The notes under the pieces: generated by a model | Told to the model about the DNA's origin: nothing | The model's input: only the letters and a program-made list of their open reading frames with translations | Databases searched by the model: none | Translations under genes and position numbers: made by a program | Assembly: GCA_025642065.1 (NCBI GenBank) | Contig: JAODUP010000095.1 | Coordinates: 425,001 to 489,000 of the forward strand | DNA: 64,000 bases | From: Paralvinella palmiformis | Taxonomy: Eukaryota > Annelida > Polychaeta > Terebellida > Alvinellidae | Reading direction: 5' to 3' | Shown here: positions 47,505-58,999 of the stretch, piece after piece | Layout: each line of letters opens with the position of its first letter | Position numbering within the stretch: position 1 is the first letter of the stretch

Positions 47505-47775
47505 CGTGTGAATCAATCAGTTGGACGTATGACCTTGGCCGAGGTCGTATCGTATTCAGTAATGGCTGCATCTGACTTTTGACGCCGCTTTTCACGCGAC
47601 TCCGACCGGAACCTCGACCTAGACCTTTGTCCTTGCCGCGACCTTGGCCTTTCGGTGGCGTGGCCGTGCCAGGTTCGGCACTGTCTTCGTTGCTTTCTAG
47701 AATCCTGATACTATCCTCAGACATCGTAAAGTAAATGATGAGAATGTTGTCAAAGCTCCAGCTACCGGCTCTCAT
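47505..47775 (-). CDS. candidate alternative first exon, low-complexity basic N-terminus
   Basis: ATGs at 47775 and 47724 open a frame that reads MSEDSIRILESNEDSAEPGT, then a glycine/arginine/lysine-rich block (KGQGRGKDKGLGRGSGRSR), then LLNTIRPRPRSYVQLIDSH. It ends at a CACG|GTAAGA donor in phase 1, which the ninjurin exon at 23539-23612 accepts. The sequence has the amino-acid bias of a real disordered N-terminus and is GC-rich relative to its flanks. Linking it to the ninjurin gene is inference from strand and phase only. It could equally belong to a separate minus-strand gene whose other exons were not found. Confidence 0.45.
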
Positions 47776-49736
47776 ACATCCAGCTAATTAATACTATCAT
47801 AGTCATCATCATCACCATCTTCTTCATCTTCTTCATTAAGACAGCAGCTCATATGTATTTATGAGCTATCCCAGATGATGTAGACATTAGGACATTCAGC
47901 CACCTGGTACTCCCTCAAATCGCGTCCAATGTCTGAGCAATTGTCGGAATAGAAGGATCTGGTTGCTTCAGACAATTGTCTAACTCCCACATCCAAAGAC
48001 AGTCACCCCCGTCCCACCGTTTACGGAGATACACGGCGTATCTCTCATTAACCGGTTCCCATTAACGTCTACAGAGAGCTTGCGGTGATACTGCGCCAGG
48101 CCGCCGACTGGACGAGCAAGCTAGCGGGTACGATACTACCGTGAGTGGCGTTAATGCTTGTTGTAGAGAACGGAGGCCTCGTCACCTTCGCGCGGTGAAT
48201 GGCTGAGGCAGCACTTAGAGAAACTCCTATCAACCGAAACCTCCCCAATAACTGAACGAAGTGACAGTAGCACCGTCGATAGCTAATTGCATTTAGTACC
48301 TGTATCGAGTTGGAAAATAATTCTAATTTCTCATCCTCTCTGTTTCTTCGTTGTTTACTTTGACCAATAAATTTGTAGTTAACTTAGTAAAATTACCTTA
48401 ACTTATCACCATTATCCAGTTACTGTAGTCAATAAAGTGTGAAACAGAATGTTTCTCTAAAATTCTGGCAAGATTTACCTCTCCAAAGGTTAGTATATCA
48501 CATCCCTCAAGTGTGATACTGCGACGTAAGTACATATTGATGTCTCGTGATAATACTGGTGACTTGTTTACAAATAAATCATAAACTGGTCCCATCCTAG
48601 GGATAAGGGGCAAATTCTTTGTCCATCACAGTCACGCTGTAGTGAGTCTAGATGCCGAATAATCCGCGAGTAATGCAATTTGCCGTAGGAGATCCCAGAA
48701 CAATGAACAATCCTGATGATGGTACCAGCGCGTATCCCGTTTATCATTAATCAGGATATCTCCCTACGAAGACTAGGAAATTATTCCAGTTTTGGAGACG
48801 AGCGATATCCCAAGTGGCACTCCAGCCAAACATTTGGTCATCAAATAAAAGTGCATAACCTTTACTCGACCAAGACACCTATAATTGCGATTTACCGACA
48901 GAAACAGCAATCCACTCTCCACAATCACAGACATAGCCTAAAAAGAGCATCCACCGTTTCTTCTCCGATTGGTCTAGCAACATTCCACCAATCCCGCAAG
49001 TTCCAGTTTGGGATAAACACTTCTGTGGGACCAACGTTATCCATTTGTTTCTCCGCTTCAGTGAGATCAGGTCTGAGCTTGGTATGAGCGATTAGCGGAG
49101 GATGGTAGACGGCTTAACGCCGGCGAAGCTTCGTATTTAGATCACGATTTAATCACTTAAAGTAAACAAATCTCACAATAAGCCGTTATTCTGCGGGTGA
49201 CAGAGCGAAGAGTCGCAAAGAGACACCGCGACTTGGCCGAGTGGAGCGGCTATTTAGAGCTCTGATTTGTCACTAGCGCGGAGTTCAGGGTACTCAGACA
49301 CACATCCACACGTACACACACACACACACACACACATACACACACACGCACAGATAATCAGTTAGTCAGTCAGTTTGTAGACCAAGCCAATTCGTAGGCG
49401 TACAATTGCAGCCAGGATGACATTAAATGCCACCATTTGCCAAATGTATGACAATATCTTGGCCTCGGTTATGCCGCTCCAGTTCGCCTTGAGCCGTTTC
49501 ACGTACGTCGGCGTCTTTGTAGTGATCGGATTTAGCCCCTTTCCGGAGATTGTGTGTCTGATTGCTGTTGACGTTCACGTGGAATTACATCTCTGTATGA
49601 AATCGCATTGCTCTATTCATTACCAGCATCATTACTGCCTTAGAAGGCCAAAAACTGCCAACCAATAGGCGGTGACAAAACGCCGCCCCTCCGCATACCG
49701 TATAACATCAGCATAACCAGGACGACACGCACTTAC

Positions 49737-49826
49737 AATGGAGCTCTGGATCCCAGGGACAAATCCCATTGCCGACGTGTGGCCGGAGATTTGTAACGCG
49801 CTAAATACAATTTCTGACATCGCCAA
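49737..49826 (-). CDS. weak candidate first exon
   Basis: ATG at 49826 opens 30 codons (MAMSEIVFSALQISGHTSAM, then GFVPGIQSSI) ending at a TCCATT|GTAAGT donor in phase 0. The phase does not suit the ninjurin exon at 23539, so if real it belongs to another gene or needs an intervening exon. No family was recognised. Confidence 0.25.
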
Positions 49827-50573
49827 CTAGTTCGCGCCGAGCTCGCCATAACCCGGATAAATAGATGTCAGACTCCTAACGTCAATTCAACGTTGTCTAA
49901 CGTCACATCGACGTTCTCTGCTGAGCAGTTGACGTACTACGTCTCAGTGCCCTACCGACATTCCCATATAAAAGATGGCCAGCTCCAGATAGAGGCTAGG
50001 TCTTAGAGGGCTAAGATAAATCATTGCTCGACTCTCTCCTAGCATCTCCAATAGACAATCTCAATCTCAGTGTACTCGTTAAGGATCGCTCGCCATAGAA
50101 ACGTATTAAGATTGAATACACCAAATGATGGGGAAGAGGGGGGAGGGCGAATGGGGAGATCCGGAAACGCTTTCGACTTTCTTGGCTTATTTTGCTTGTA
50201 ATTTGTTCTCTTATCTCGAAGATCTTCCCTAATAAAGCCAAAAAGTCTCCGCTGGCAAATAAAACACGTTTTTACGAGGCGGAATTTTCCCTTTCATTTG
50301 ATCAAGATGGCCGCCATGTTTTCGGATGAAGGGTTTTATTTAATGATGTCACGTGACATTTTCCAAGCTTTGATACCTTGAGTTCATCATATGAGTCGAG
50401 CTTTCGTTTATCGTTCACCGTGTCAACCGTCGAGCACGTCTGACGTATAAAAGTGTAACTAAATATAGTCATTTTAAAAAACGATACCTAGGACATCTAG
50501 GGTGGTAGATAGTACGATGGTTAGGTCGGAAGCTAAGATGACAACTAGAACTAGGTCGGAAGTTAGATATATA

Positions 50574-50576
<3 letters not shown>

Positions 50577-50627
<51 letters not shown>
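50577..50627. repeat. (TA)n microsatellite
   Basis: Pure TA array. Similar arrays lie at 51718-51751, 54216-54253 and 54908-54944. Confidence 0.95.
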
Positions 50628-50630
<3 letters not shown>

Positions 50631-51139
50631 ATACGTATGTTTCCGTGGGTATCTCTATCGGCAGACACATCTTTAGCATTATATTACACGCATGCACGCA
50701 CGCACGCGTATGCACTGATCTCTTACTCCTGTTTACGCAACATAATGATGTTGTTTATAATCTGTAACTGCAAGATATCCGAAAGAAACACTAAGTGAAC
50801 TTCTGAAAAATGTGGTTTTGTTAACTCAGGTGATCATAGGGATAGGTTTGACTGTATATATTACAGAAACCTAGATTATCTTACTGGCCCTATGTTGACC
50901 CTTAGATAATATACATAAATATTGATTAATGTTATCTAGATCCTTCATTTGGCCAATAACATCGTGATCCCGATGTCTCTTTCTGTTGGCTAATTTTCTT
51001 AGTACGACACGCCACAGATCAATATATACCTATTTAAAATGATCACTAGTTGGCGTTATTCCTGTACCAAACTGTGTCCCTTATTAGTGAGGGATGGGAG
51101 ATATCGCCCCCCCCCCAGTCACCACATAACCTAAAGTCA

Positions 51140-51510
51140 ATAGTAATAGGCGTCTCGCCATCTCCCTATCTCTCCCGTCTCCCCATCTCTCGCGTCTCCA
51201 TATCTCTCCCGTCTGTCTACCTCACCATCTCCCCCGTTTCTTCATCTCTCCCATCTCCCCATCTCTCCCGTCTCTCTATCTTTCCCGCCTCACCATCTCT
51301 CCCGCCTCACCATCTCTCTCTTCTCCCCATCTCTGCCGTCTCCCCATCTCCCCTGTCCCCCCATCTCTTGTCTCCACATCTCTCTAGCTCTCACGTCTCT
51401 CCACCTGTCCCGCTTCCCCATCTCTCCCGTCTCTCCATCTCCCCCGTCTCCTCATCTCCCCATCTCCCTGTCTCCCCATCTCCCCCGTCTTCCCATCTTC
51501 CCCCCGTGTA
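51140..51510. repeat. polypyrimidine minisatellite, about 16-bp unit
   Basis: Degenerate units of the type CTCTCCCGTCTCCCCAT repeat over about 370 bases, so one strand is almost entirely pyrimidine. The 200-residue proline/serine-rich frame here is a repeat translation that ends in a GAT array at about 51560-51650. Confidence 0.9.
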
Positions 51511-51710
51511 TTTAGATAACTGTAATAATCTTACAATCATGTTAGCTTTTAATTATGATAATGATGATGTATGCGATGATGATGTTGATGATGATGATAA
51601 TGATGATGATGATGATGATGGTAGAGGTAGTGATGATGATAATGATGACTAATTCATAAAGTAGAGAACAAAGAAATTAATCCGAAGTCGAACAATAAAT
51701 TTTAATAATA

Positions 51711-51755
<45 letters not shown>

Positions 51756-53367
51756 TATGCAGCAGAACATGTATATAAATACCATCCCCTTTTAATAATA
51801 TTATTAATAATAATTAGAAAACTTCTATTGCGCCATTATCCCCGTAAAGAATCGAGCTCAGTGGCGCACCTAATACAGACAAATATACTAAAGGTACCAA
51901 CTGAGGTGGTTCGTTAGATGGTTGAGATGACAAGTTTCACTGCATTATAAAATGGAGAAGGCCACAAACCTGAGTCAAATATCATAAATTTATCATTCTA
52001 TTTAGTAACAACAAGACAGTCTAGTTAATGTTTACTACACAAAATTAGGATACATGGAACAAGTCTGGATCACCATTTCATACGCGGCGATCCTAATTCG
52101 GGAGATTTTGGCCGCCATTTATCGGAGGTTTTCCGGCGAAATGAGAAATTTATAGCGTCATGATTACGTGACAAAATCACGATACACCATCCGCTTCTGG
52201 TACACCACGTGACCACAGTGCCCCTAGCGGATAATACAGTGTGTATTGTACAGTGGTCTGTAGCCTTAAATATTTGAAGAATATAATTACTCCTAACTGA
52301 GAAATATTAATTAGATACTATTTCGTTTGTCAGCAAGAGAAATCAAATAATGAAGACATTATATGATTTAAAGTAAATTTGTTTTAAGGTGTAAATATAT
52401 TTATATATATATATATACCCGCACACGCACACACACACGCACACACATACAGAGGCACACATAACTCATAACTCATTTTAGAAATGATTTCTTGAATATG
52501 TAAATAACCTTATAATAGTAAAAATGGTAATAATATTAAGAATAATCCAAGATTAATTCACAAAAAACATTCTGATTCATCAGCCATTTTTGCTGCCAAA
52601 TTAACTTTTAACCCCCCCCCCCCTCGTCCTCGGGTGCTGTCAGTGTTATCTCTGGAGACTTAATAGCGATCCTTTATCTGATAAAGTCTAGCTATCTTCC
52701 TTCCCTCAATCCAGAAGAAGAGAGACCGAGAAGACACGAAAAAAACTTAATTTTTCTCTAATTGATTTCCTGTCAACTTTTCTATTGGAAACCGATGACA
52801 AAACTGGATAGGAACAGGGAACGGTTAGGGTAAGTGAGGGGTTTGGGAGTGAGAGAGGAGCTGACAGCGGAGTTGGGGGGGGGGGGGGGAGGGGCTGCGG
52901 CGTCTTCATTGTGGCAAAACATGTCAGCCATATAGTGACTGACAGACTGACATACAGACATACAGACAGACACATCGATAGACAGACAGATACAGATAGA
53001 TGGAAAGAAACACAAATAGGATGAGATTATCTATTTGACTGTATCGTGATTAATTGAGTGAATGAATGAGTGAGTCAGTAAGTGAGTGAGTGAGTGATAA
53101 TACACACGCACGCACACACCTAAAAGTAGAGACAGCGAGACCTACAGACAGACATACCTACAGACAGACAGACACTCAACTGATAGATACACATAGACAC
53201 ACACACACATAACTTGGCCGCTCGCAATTTTAACGTAAAATAGACATTGATGTATTATTCTGGATTAGAACCGTGTAATTATTTAGGATTCGACGATGTT
53301 GATGATTTCTATCTGGTCGATCATGAAATAGGTAATGGAAGTATATAACTTAATGATTGTATGGCAG

Positions 53368-53602
53368 GGACAACGAAACACTATTCACCATCATAAGTGT
53401 TAGTGGTAACAGATTTAAGCACCGTACACGATATAATAAATATTTGCTTACATCACATCTAAAACACGAGATAAACGCCCTACGCTATGCTCTCGATAAA
53501 TGTCAAGGTCGGCATTTCGTAATAAATAGATCGTATTTTGTAAACAGGCGAGATAGAGAAGAATACGAGACATTGATCTACTTCCACCCAATCACCGAAT
53601 GA
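53368..53602 (+). CDS. weak candidate terminal exon
   Basis: After a GTATGGCAG acceptor a frame of 77 codons reads DNETLFTIISVSGNRFKHRT and on to NRRDREEYETLIYFHPITE, with a TGA at 53600 and an AATAAA a few bases later. The run without stops is longer than usual for AT-rich DNA and the composition is protein-like. The acceptor lacks a strong pyrimidine tract, and no family was recognised. It may be a chance frame. Confidence 0.25.
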
Positions 53603-54210
53603 CAATAATAAATGTCAGTACTAAATCCCATCCTCTAACAAAGGTAGGTCATTAAATGTGATCGATAATTGCTCTATCTCCGACTTACAGTTGGCTGTAC
53701 GCGAGTACAGCGATATATGTAGATTGTACATTGTATCTCGAGAACACAGACTGGACATTAGGTGATTGATGATATTGGTCAAATGATTGGTTAGAGTGAT
53801 TACTCAAGGAAATTTATTCAATATAAATGAATGATCAGTTAATATGACCCGATAATTGAACTGATCTAAAAGCGAACGAAGCAAAGTGATTGGTTCCAGT
53901 TGTCAGTTAGAACCAGTAATCAGAAGAACTGGTTTATGTGACAAATTCGAACCAGTGATCAAAATATCAGATTATTGTAAATATTATTACCTAATAAATA
54001 TTGACCTTAATCACAGGCTAATTAATTCAGTTAGTTAATATTTCTGTAGTTAATCAAATTGAGCGAAGTACTAGATCAGCATAACTTAGAGAAATTACCA
54101 TAATATGTAAATCTAAATATTGAGTTAGTCTGATAATATTTAGTATAATTAATTAAAACCTATTTCAGGTATCTATTTTGACAATCAATTATTTCCGGAC
54201 ACCCGCGAAT

Positions 54211-54258
<48 letters not shown>

Positions 54259-54543
54259 GTATGAATAATAAATAATAACACAAACAAAGCCACTTCAGGA
54301 AATTACATTAGATCATTCGTGTGCGTGAACACGCGAGCTCAGCGTGACCACTTCCGACAACTAGTCATGTGATCGACGTCCGGGTCACGTGTCTAGAAGT
54401 GCCTGGAAAGCGGAATCGAAACCGGAAACGATATATCAGTTGCAAGTGGTCGATTATTGACAGACGATTAAAAAGCGAGTCGATTCATCGTTATTGATTA
54501 TTCGAGTGATCTCGGTGAAGCGTCTGTCCATGTTCGAAGAATC

Positions 54544-54577
54544 ATGTCGGATGATTTCCTCGCTCGGTTCATAAAAG
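54544..54577 (+). CDS. candidate first coding exon of an unidentified plus-strand gene
   Basis: An ATG (GAATCATGTCGG) opens MSDDFLARFIK and runs into an AAAAG|GTAAAT donor after 34 bases, phase 1. Upstream DNA is GC-richer than average, with CACGTG and two CCGGAA words (ETS-type sites) between about 54380 and 54430, as in a TATA-less promoter. Short acidic starts of this kind are common in cytosolic proteins. No second exon could be assigned, and the rest of the gene may lie to the right of the window. Confidence 0.4.
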
Positions 54578-54904
54578 GTAAATATTTATAGCTTAGAATT
54601 ACGTGTATATGGAGAAATGATATCAACCATGAAGTTAGTGAAGCGTAACCATTTTTTTTATGTAGGTGCTATGTACCAACAGTTATAACAAATATTTATC
54701 ATCAAGCATTAATGTATGTTCGCCTGTATGTGAGTGCGCGCACATGCGTGAGTATGTGTGTTAACGTAGTGTCCATTGAACAGATTCACAGATTAATACA
54801 GACATGGTCCCCCCCCTCTCTCTCTGCTTGTATACGTGCACACGCGTGTATCATTAAATTTGTGAACAATAACATATTACTGTATTTTGAAATGTTAATT
54901 ATCG

Positions 54905-54946
<42 letters not shown>

Positions 54947-55744
54947 GTGTGTATGTAGGTGGATGGAGGTGTGGGTGTTTCATTTGTTACAGTTTGTTTT
55001 CAGATCCATGCCCACTTCTAGTTTACTATATACACATCTCTCAATATGGCATCATGACCTTCTCTAATGACCCAATAAACTGACACAATATTATAATAAA
55101 GCCTACAATAATGTTACTCATATCAGCAGCAAGTGACCTGAAGCTAAACATTCTGAGAACAACAACATCAGAGAAGACATCAAACGGTAATCACACTCAC
55201 TGCTAAGGCAATATCTCATCAAGGCATGAGGGACACGAGATTACACTTTATAGCACTCAGTCATAGACAGATAGGCAGGCAGAAAGGCAGACACACAGAA
55301 AGATTCACGAAGCAGTGAATATTTGACGTTCTCTGATTGGCTGGTGACGTCATCATTTGATGACACCACCAAATACAGCTCGATTAATGTGGTAATATTG
55401 TAGGAAGAGGAGCAAACCACATTAGAGCCATTAATAACACCTGTCCCATTAGCCATCAGAGCTGTTTTACTCAGATATATCATGAGAGTGGGACAGAACA
55501 GACATTAAGGGAGGCGTTGCCATAACGACCAGTAATTATCACAGGTAGCACGATAATCGCAATGGTACGGATTAATGGCGGTTAACAGACAGATAGACAA
55601 ACAACTGAAAGGGTGTTCAGAGATATAGTTACATTAATTATTCTTTTATCTTCCCTTATTCTGCCTTCTGTTTACTATATTTGGTTAATATAATAAACTT
55701 TATTGCTTTATCCATTCGATCTCCTTGTGATAATTATGTTGATG

Positions 55745-55920
55745 ATGATTGATGTTTTACGGCCACTTTTGTGCACAAGGTAAGCTAAATGGGCCGAGCG
55801 ACTTCCAAAGGTAATAAGACGAAGTGAAAGACGAAACAACCTTCAGATATGCCCACGCCGGGATTCGAACACGGGTGGTAGTGATCTGTGGTCCAGCACG
55901 CTACCGCTAGACCACGGATT
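55745..55920 (-). mobile_element. tRNA-derived SINE, best-preserved copy
   Basis: On the minus strand the head starts TCCGTGGTCTAGCGGTAGCG (A box TGGTCTAGCGG) and has a good B box (GTGTTCGAATCCC). It is followed by a body with GGCATATCTGAAGGTTGTTT and a tail with TTGTGCACAAAAGTGGCCGT, AAAACATCAATCATCATC. The anticodon region does not fold into a normal seven-base loop and the sequence continues past the head, so it is a SINE and not a functional tRNA gene. A diverged copy lies at 10594-10800. Confidence 0.75.
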
Positions 55921-56068
55921 CGATCTCCCTGTATAATATCTTCAAATATTAAACGTTAGTGTGCATCTTTATAGGCGATACACCGTATATTCTGACAGGG
56001 ATATTTAAAGCCGCATGGCGTGGGTTAGAGGAACAACGAACTATTGACCCGGAAGTGATCGCACTTAC

Positions 56069-56216
56069 CGGCAGAATCCATAAGAAGCACACCACGTGGC
56101 CTGTGCTCCAGACCGCGTCTTTCTGGTCTGGTCTTCACTTCCGGCGTCCTCTGCTCAGCGGAGTGTGACAACGGAAGTATCTTCTCCGCCATTTTGTCTC
56201 CATCTTTCTTCGTCAT
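56069..56216 (-). CDS. candidate alternative first exon in a CpG-rich block
   Basis: ATGs at 56216 and 56192 (the second as AAAATGGCGGAG) open a frame reading MTKKDGDKMAEKILPLSHSA and on to RPERRGLEHRPRGVLLMDSA. It ends at a strong TGCCG|GTAAGTGC donor in phase 1. Phase and strand fit the ninjurin exon at 23539-23612, as for the candidates at 30813 and 47505, but a 32-kb intron would be needed. The AAATGGCGG context and TGACGTCA at 56257 just upstream suggest a promoter here. Two other frames are also open, so the coding call is uncertain. Confidence 0.4.
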
Positions 56217-58780
56217 ATTTCGTTCATAAAGCTCACTCGCCGTTCTACCACAATCGTGACGTCATTGCGCCCGAAGCCAGCCTGCAGTATTCCCTCTGGT
56301 ATGGCCTCGTTCTCGTGCCAAAATGTCCAAGCGATCGCTGATGAATCGATAGTTTTCCCGCCAACATGAACCTCAGTATCGCATAGTGTGTAATGGCAGA
56401 AAATATGATGGATAATATAGCGCTCTGGTGATGAGAATACTGTTGTTATTGTGGTTTAGAAGCAGCACGGCACCATGATGCCTCTGGACGTCTCTTTTCC
56501 CCTTTTGCCAGATGGTCAATAGATAATATGAGATATCGTCTGCTATCTTCTGTGTTGTTTGACCCTCGGCTATCGTAGCATCAACAATCGTCGTCCAAAA
56601 GCTAACAACATTACTGGCCACAAATACCAGAACAAGCGCCGTCCATTGGAACAACGAGCAATTCGTCTGTCGAAGAGCGCCAACTCGCGCCAAACCGGTC
56701 GAAAGTCGGTGTTCAGATCACGCCAAAGTCTCGTCTAATGGCGGTGTACGCGAGGTGACCGGCGGCTTTCGGGGTTTCTAATGGCAACGAGATGCATATG
56801 TTGGCAACGGCTCGATAAATCCACACGGTTTAGCGTACACGAGGGATTAACAATGCCAGTGTGTACTTCTGTATATCATGACCAAGAGAAGGGAAGCCCT
56901 TTGGTCAGCAACGGACCTCCATTATTGTAGACAACCACTAATATAGAAACGGACAATATAGTACACAAAGCGCGATGCTCATATCATGACAGTACACATA
57001 ATAATGGAATGGAGTCATCTATGGTGTGCAGAATGGTCAAAGGCTGTGTGTAGTAATATAGATAACGTCCAGTGGAGACCAGGCCACATTATAGGTGGCA
57101 TCCTCACTACCATTAGCTATCTATCAAATAAATTAGCCAATCGATTAGACATAAACAATAATGACTGCATCGGTTTACATAATTAGCCGACTTTCACCAT
57201 ATTTACGTCTATTATCTGTGCGTGAATTCAGGTAATAACAAACGTCTTAATTACTAATTGCTGCACCTGATATCCTGTTTACTATTATTTGGACAGACAC
57301 TTTTGAACAAACCAACACAAAGATTCTCTGGACGCCGAATTGTAGAACATGTTGCTGGGATTTTTGTTTCCCGTGGAAGATGGAAGCCATTTCGCTTTGG
57401 TTACCCGCTAGTTATGTTATCTGGCGTAACTCAATACACGAACTTAAACGATATTACGTCGTTTGACGTCATAATCGCATAACGTAGTGGCACCAGAAGC
57501 TAATTGCTAATCACACAGTTCCAAATAAGAACAATCTCTAACACAATCAGACGGAAAACAATTCAATTTCGGGAAAATCTACCAAAGAAAATCGAAATAA
57601 ATTGAAATAATATTAAGGTGGCAGCAACCTGTGAATATCAACGATAAAACTTGGAATATTTAAGCATTTGTACTAATCTTGGAACAGGTAACTTCGTTCA
57701 GCTATTAGCATGGAATACATTAAATATGTATTAAAATGGATTATCTATCCCAACATCATATGATTGTAGTTATTTCTCTGGGTCACTTGTATCCAATTTA
57801 TCATCGATTAACCATTATTTATACAATAAAATTACAGTCATTTCGGGCAAATTCAAGTCTTTTATTTATGACGTCACCGAACAGGGTAAAATTATTAAAT
57901 TTATTTAAAAGCTGTGTAATGTTTAAATTTGGCGCACGAATTGTCCAAAAATAATTGGATCAAATTGGTTCATTGGATATGTAAAAATAAATAAAAAGGA
58001 TAACCTCTGCCCCGCTAACAAAATATTGATGTTTAACTTTCTTTCTGAAGCTGATATTTAATATCTAAAATGGTATTTTCTACGCAGATAATATAATGTT
58101 TAACGGTTGTCTGCCCGTTTTTAGCAGAAGGTTACTGCGTAACGACACATAAATGTGTCGTTTTTATCCGCTTATTCATAATACTTCACATCATCTCCGT
58201 CACGTGATGGTAGATTCCGTGGAATTATGGATATCTTCCGTCTGATAATGTAAACATTATCGGCTACTAAGTCATTAGATATTAGTAATTAGTCTTATTA
58301 CCATGACAGTTCTCCGGATGCTGTCCTTATATCCTCCATAAAGACATGGGATTTCCCAAACTGAATATTCTGTTTTTAAATAATTCCGCTTTTGTTCCAG
58401 AGGAATAAATTAGCCATTTATTGAAGAATGTGCTATAATAACTACAATATGTTCCTGGTCCCGAACAGATGACGAGCATGGAGAAAACAACAATTACACA
58501 TAAATACATCACGACGTCGGCAGGATGATTGTTTATATAACAATAGCACATAATAACGTGCTCTCATAAAAGGTGTTTTAGAAATCGATTATTTAACGTT
58601 CATCATTTCATAAGCGGATCTCTCGATATAGACGACAATGGTTACATTAGTGTTAAGTACGGCTAGGACTATCGGGAATTAGAAATGCTAAAGTAATTAT
58701 CGGTTCATTACAGGAACATACACATGCAAGCACGCAGGCACATACACAAACAGAGTAAACGAGAACTACAGCTAGAACTA
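56217..58780. other. upstream area and unique sequence without a firm gene
   Basis: A minus-strand frame at 56373-56690 (with FQWTALVLVFVASNVVSFW) and a plus-strand frame at 57299-57482 look mildly protein-like, but they lack a start, splice pair or family. A CpG-rich block lies at 56630-56820. TGACGTCA occurs at 56257, 57464 and 57869. Confidence 0.35.
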
Positions 58781-58797
58781 GAGCTAGACAGGTATAG

Positions 58798-58799
<2 letters not shown>

Positions 58800-58868
<69 letters not shown>

Positions 58869-58885
58869 TAGATGGATAGATGGAT
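58800..58885. repeat. (TA)/(GA)/(GATA) microsatellite
   Basis: TA and GA arrays are followed by GATA/GATG tetranucleotides, continuing weakly to about 58975. Confidence 0.95.
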
Positions 58886-58999
58886 AGATAGATAGAGGGA
58901 GATTTACATTTAAAGACATATAGATAGACAGATAGATAAACAGAGAGATTGGATACATAGATAGATAAAATAGATAATCATAAGTGATATTCAGTGGAG

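Noticed and set aside
48890..49087. Minus-strand frame KLRPDLTEAEKQMDNVGPTE..LRDWWNVARPIGEET
   Set aside because: Protein-like for about 50 codons and then stops; no splice sites or known family.
51050..51652. 200-residue serine/proline-rich plus-strand frame
   Set aside because: It spans a polypyrimidine minisatellite and a GAT array.
55858..55918. tRNA gene on the minus strand
   Set aside because: A and B boxes are present, but the anticodon arm is abnormal and a SINE body follows.
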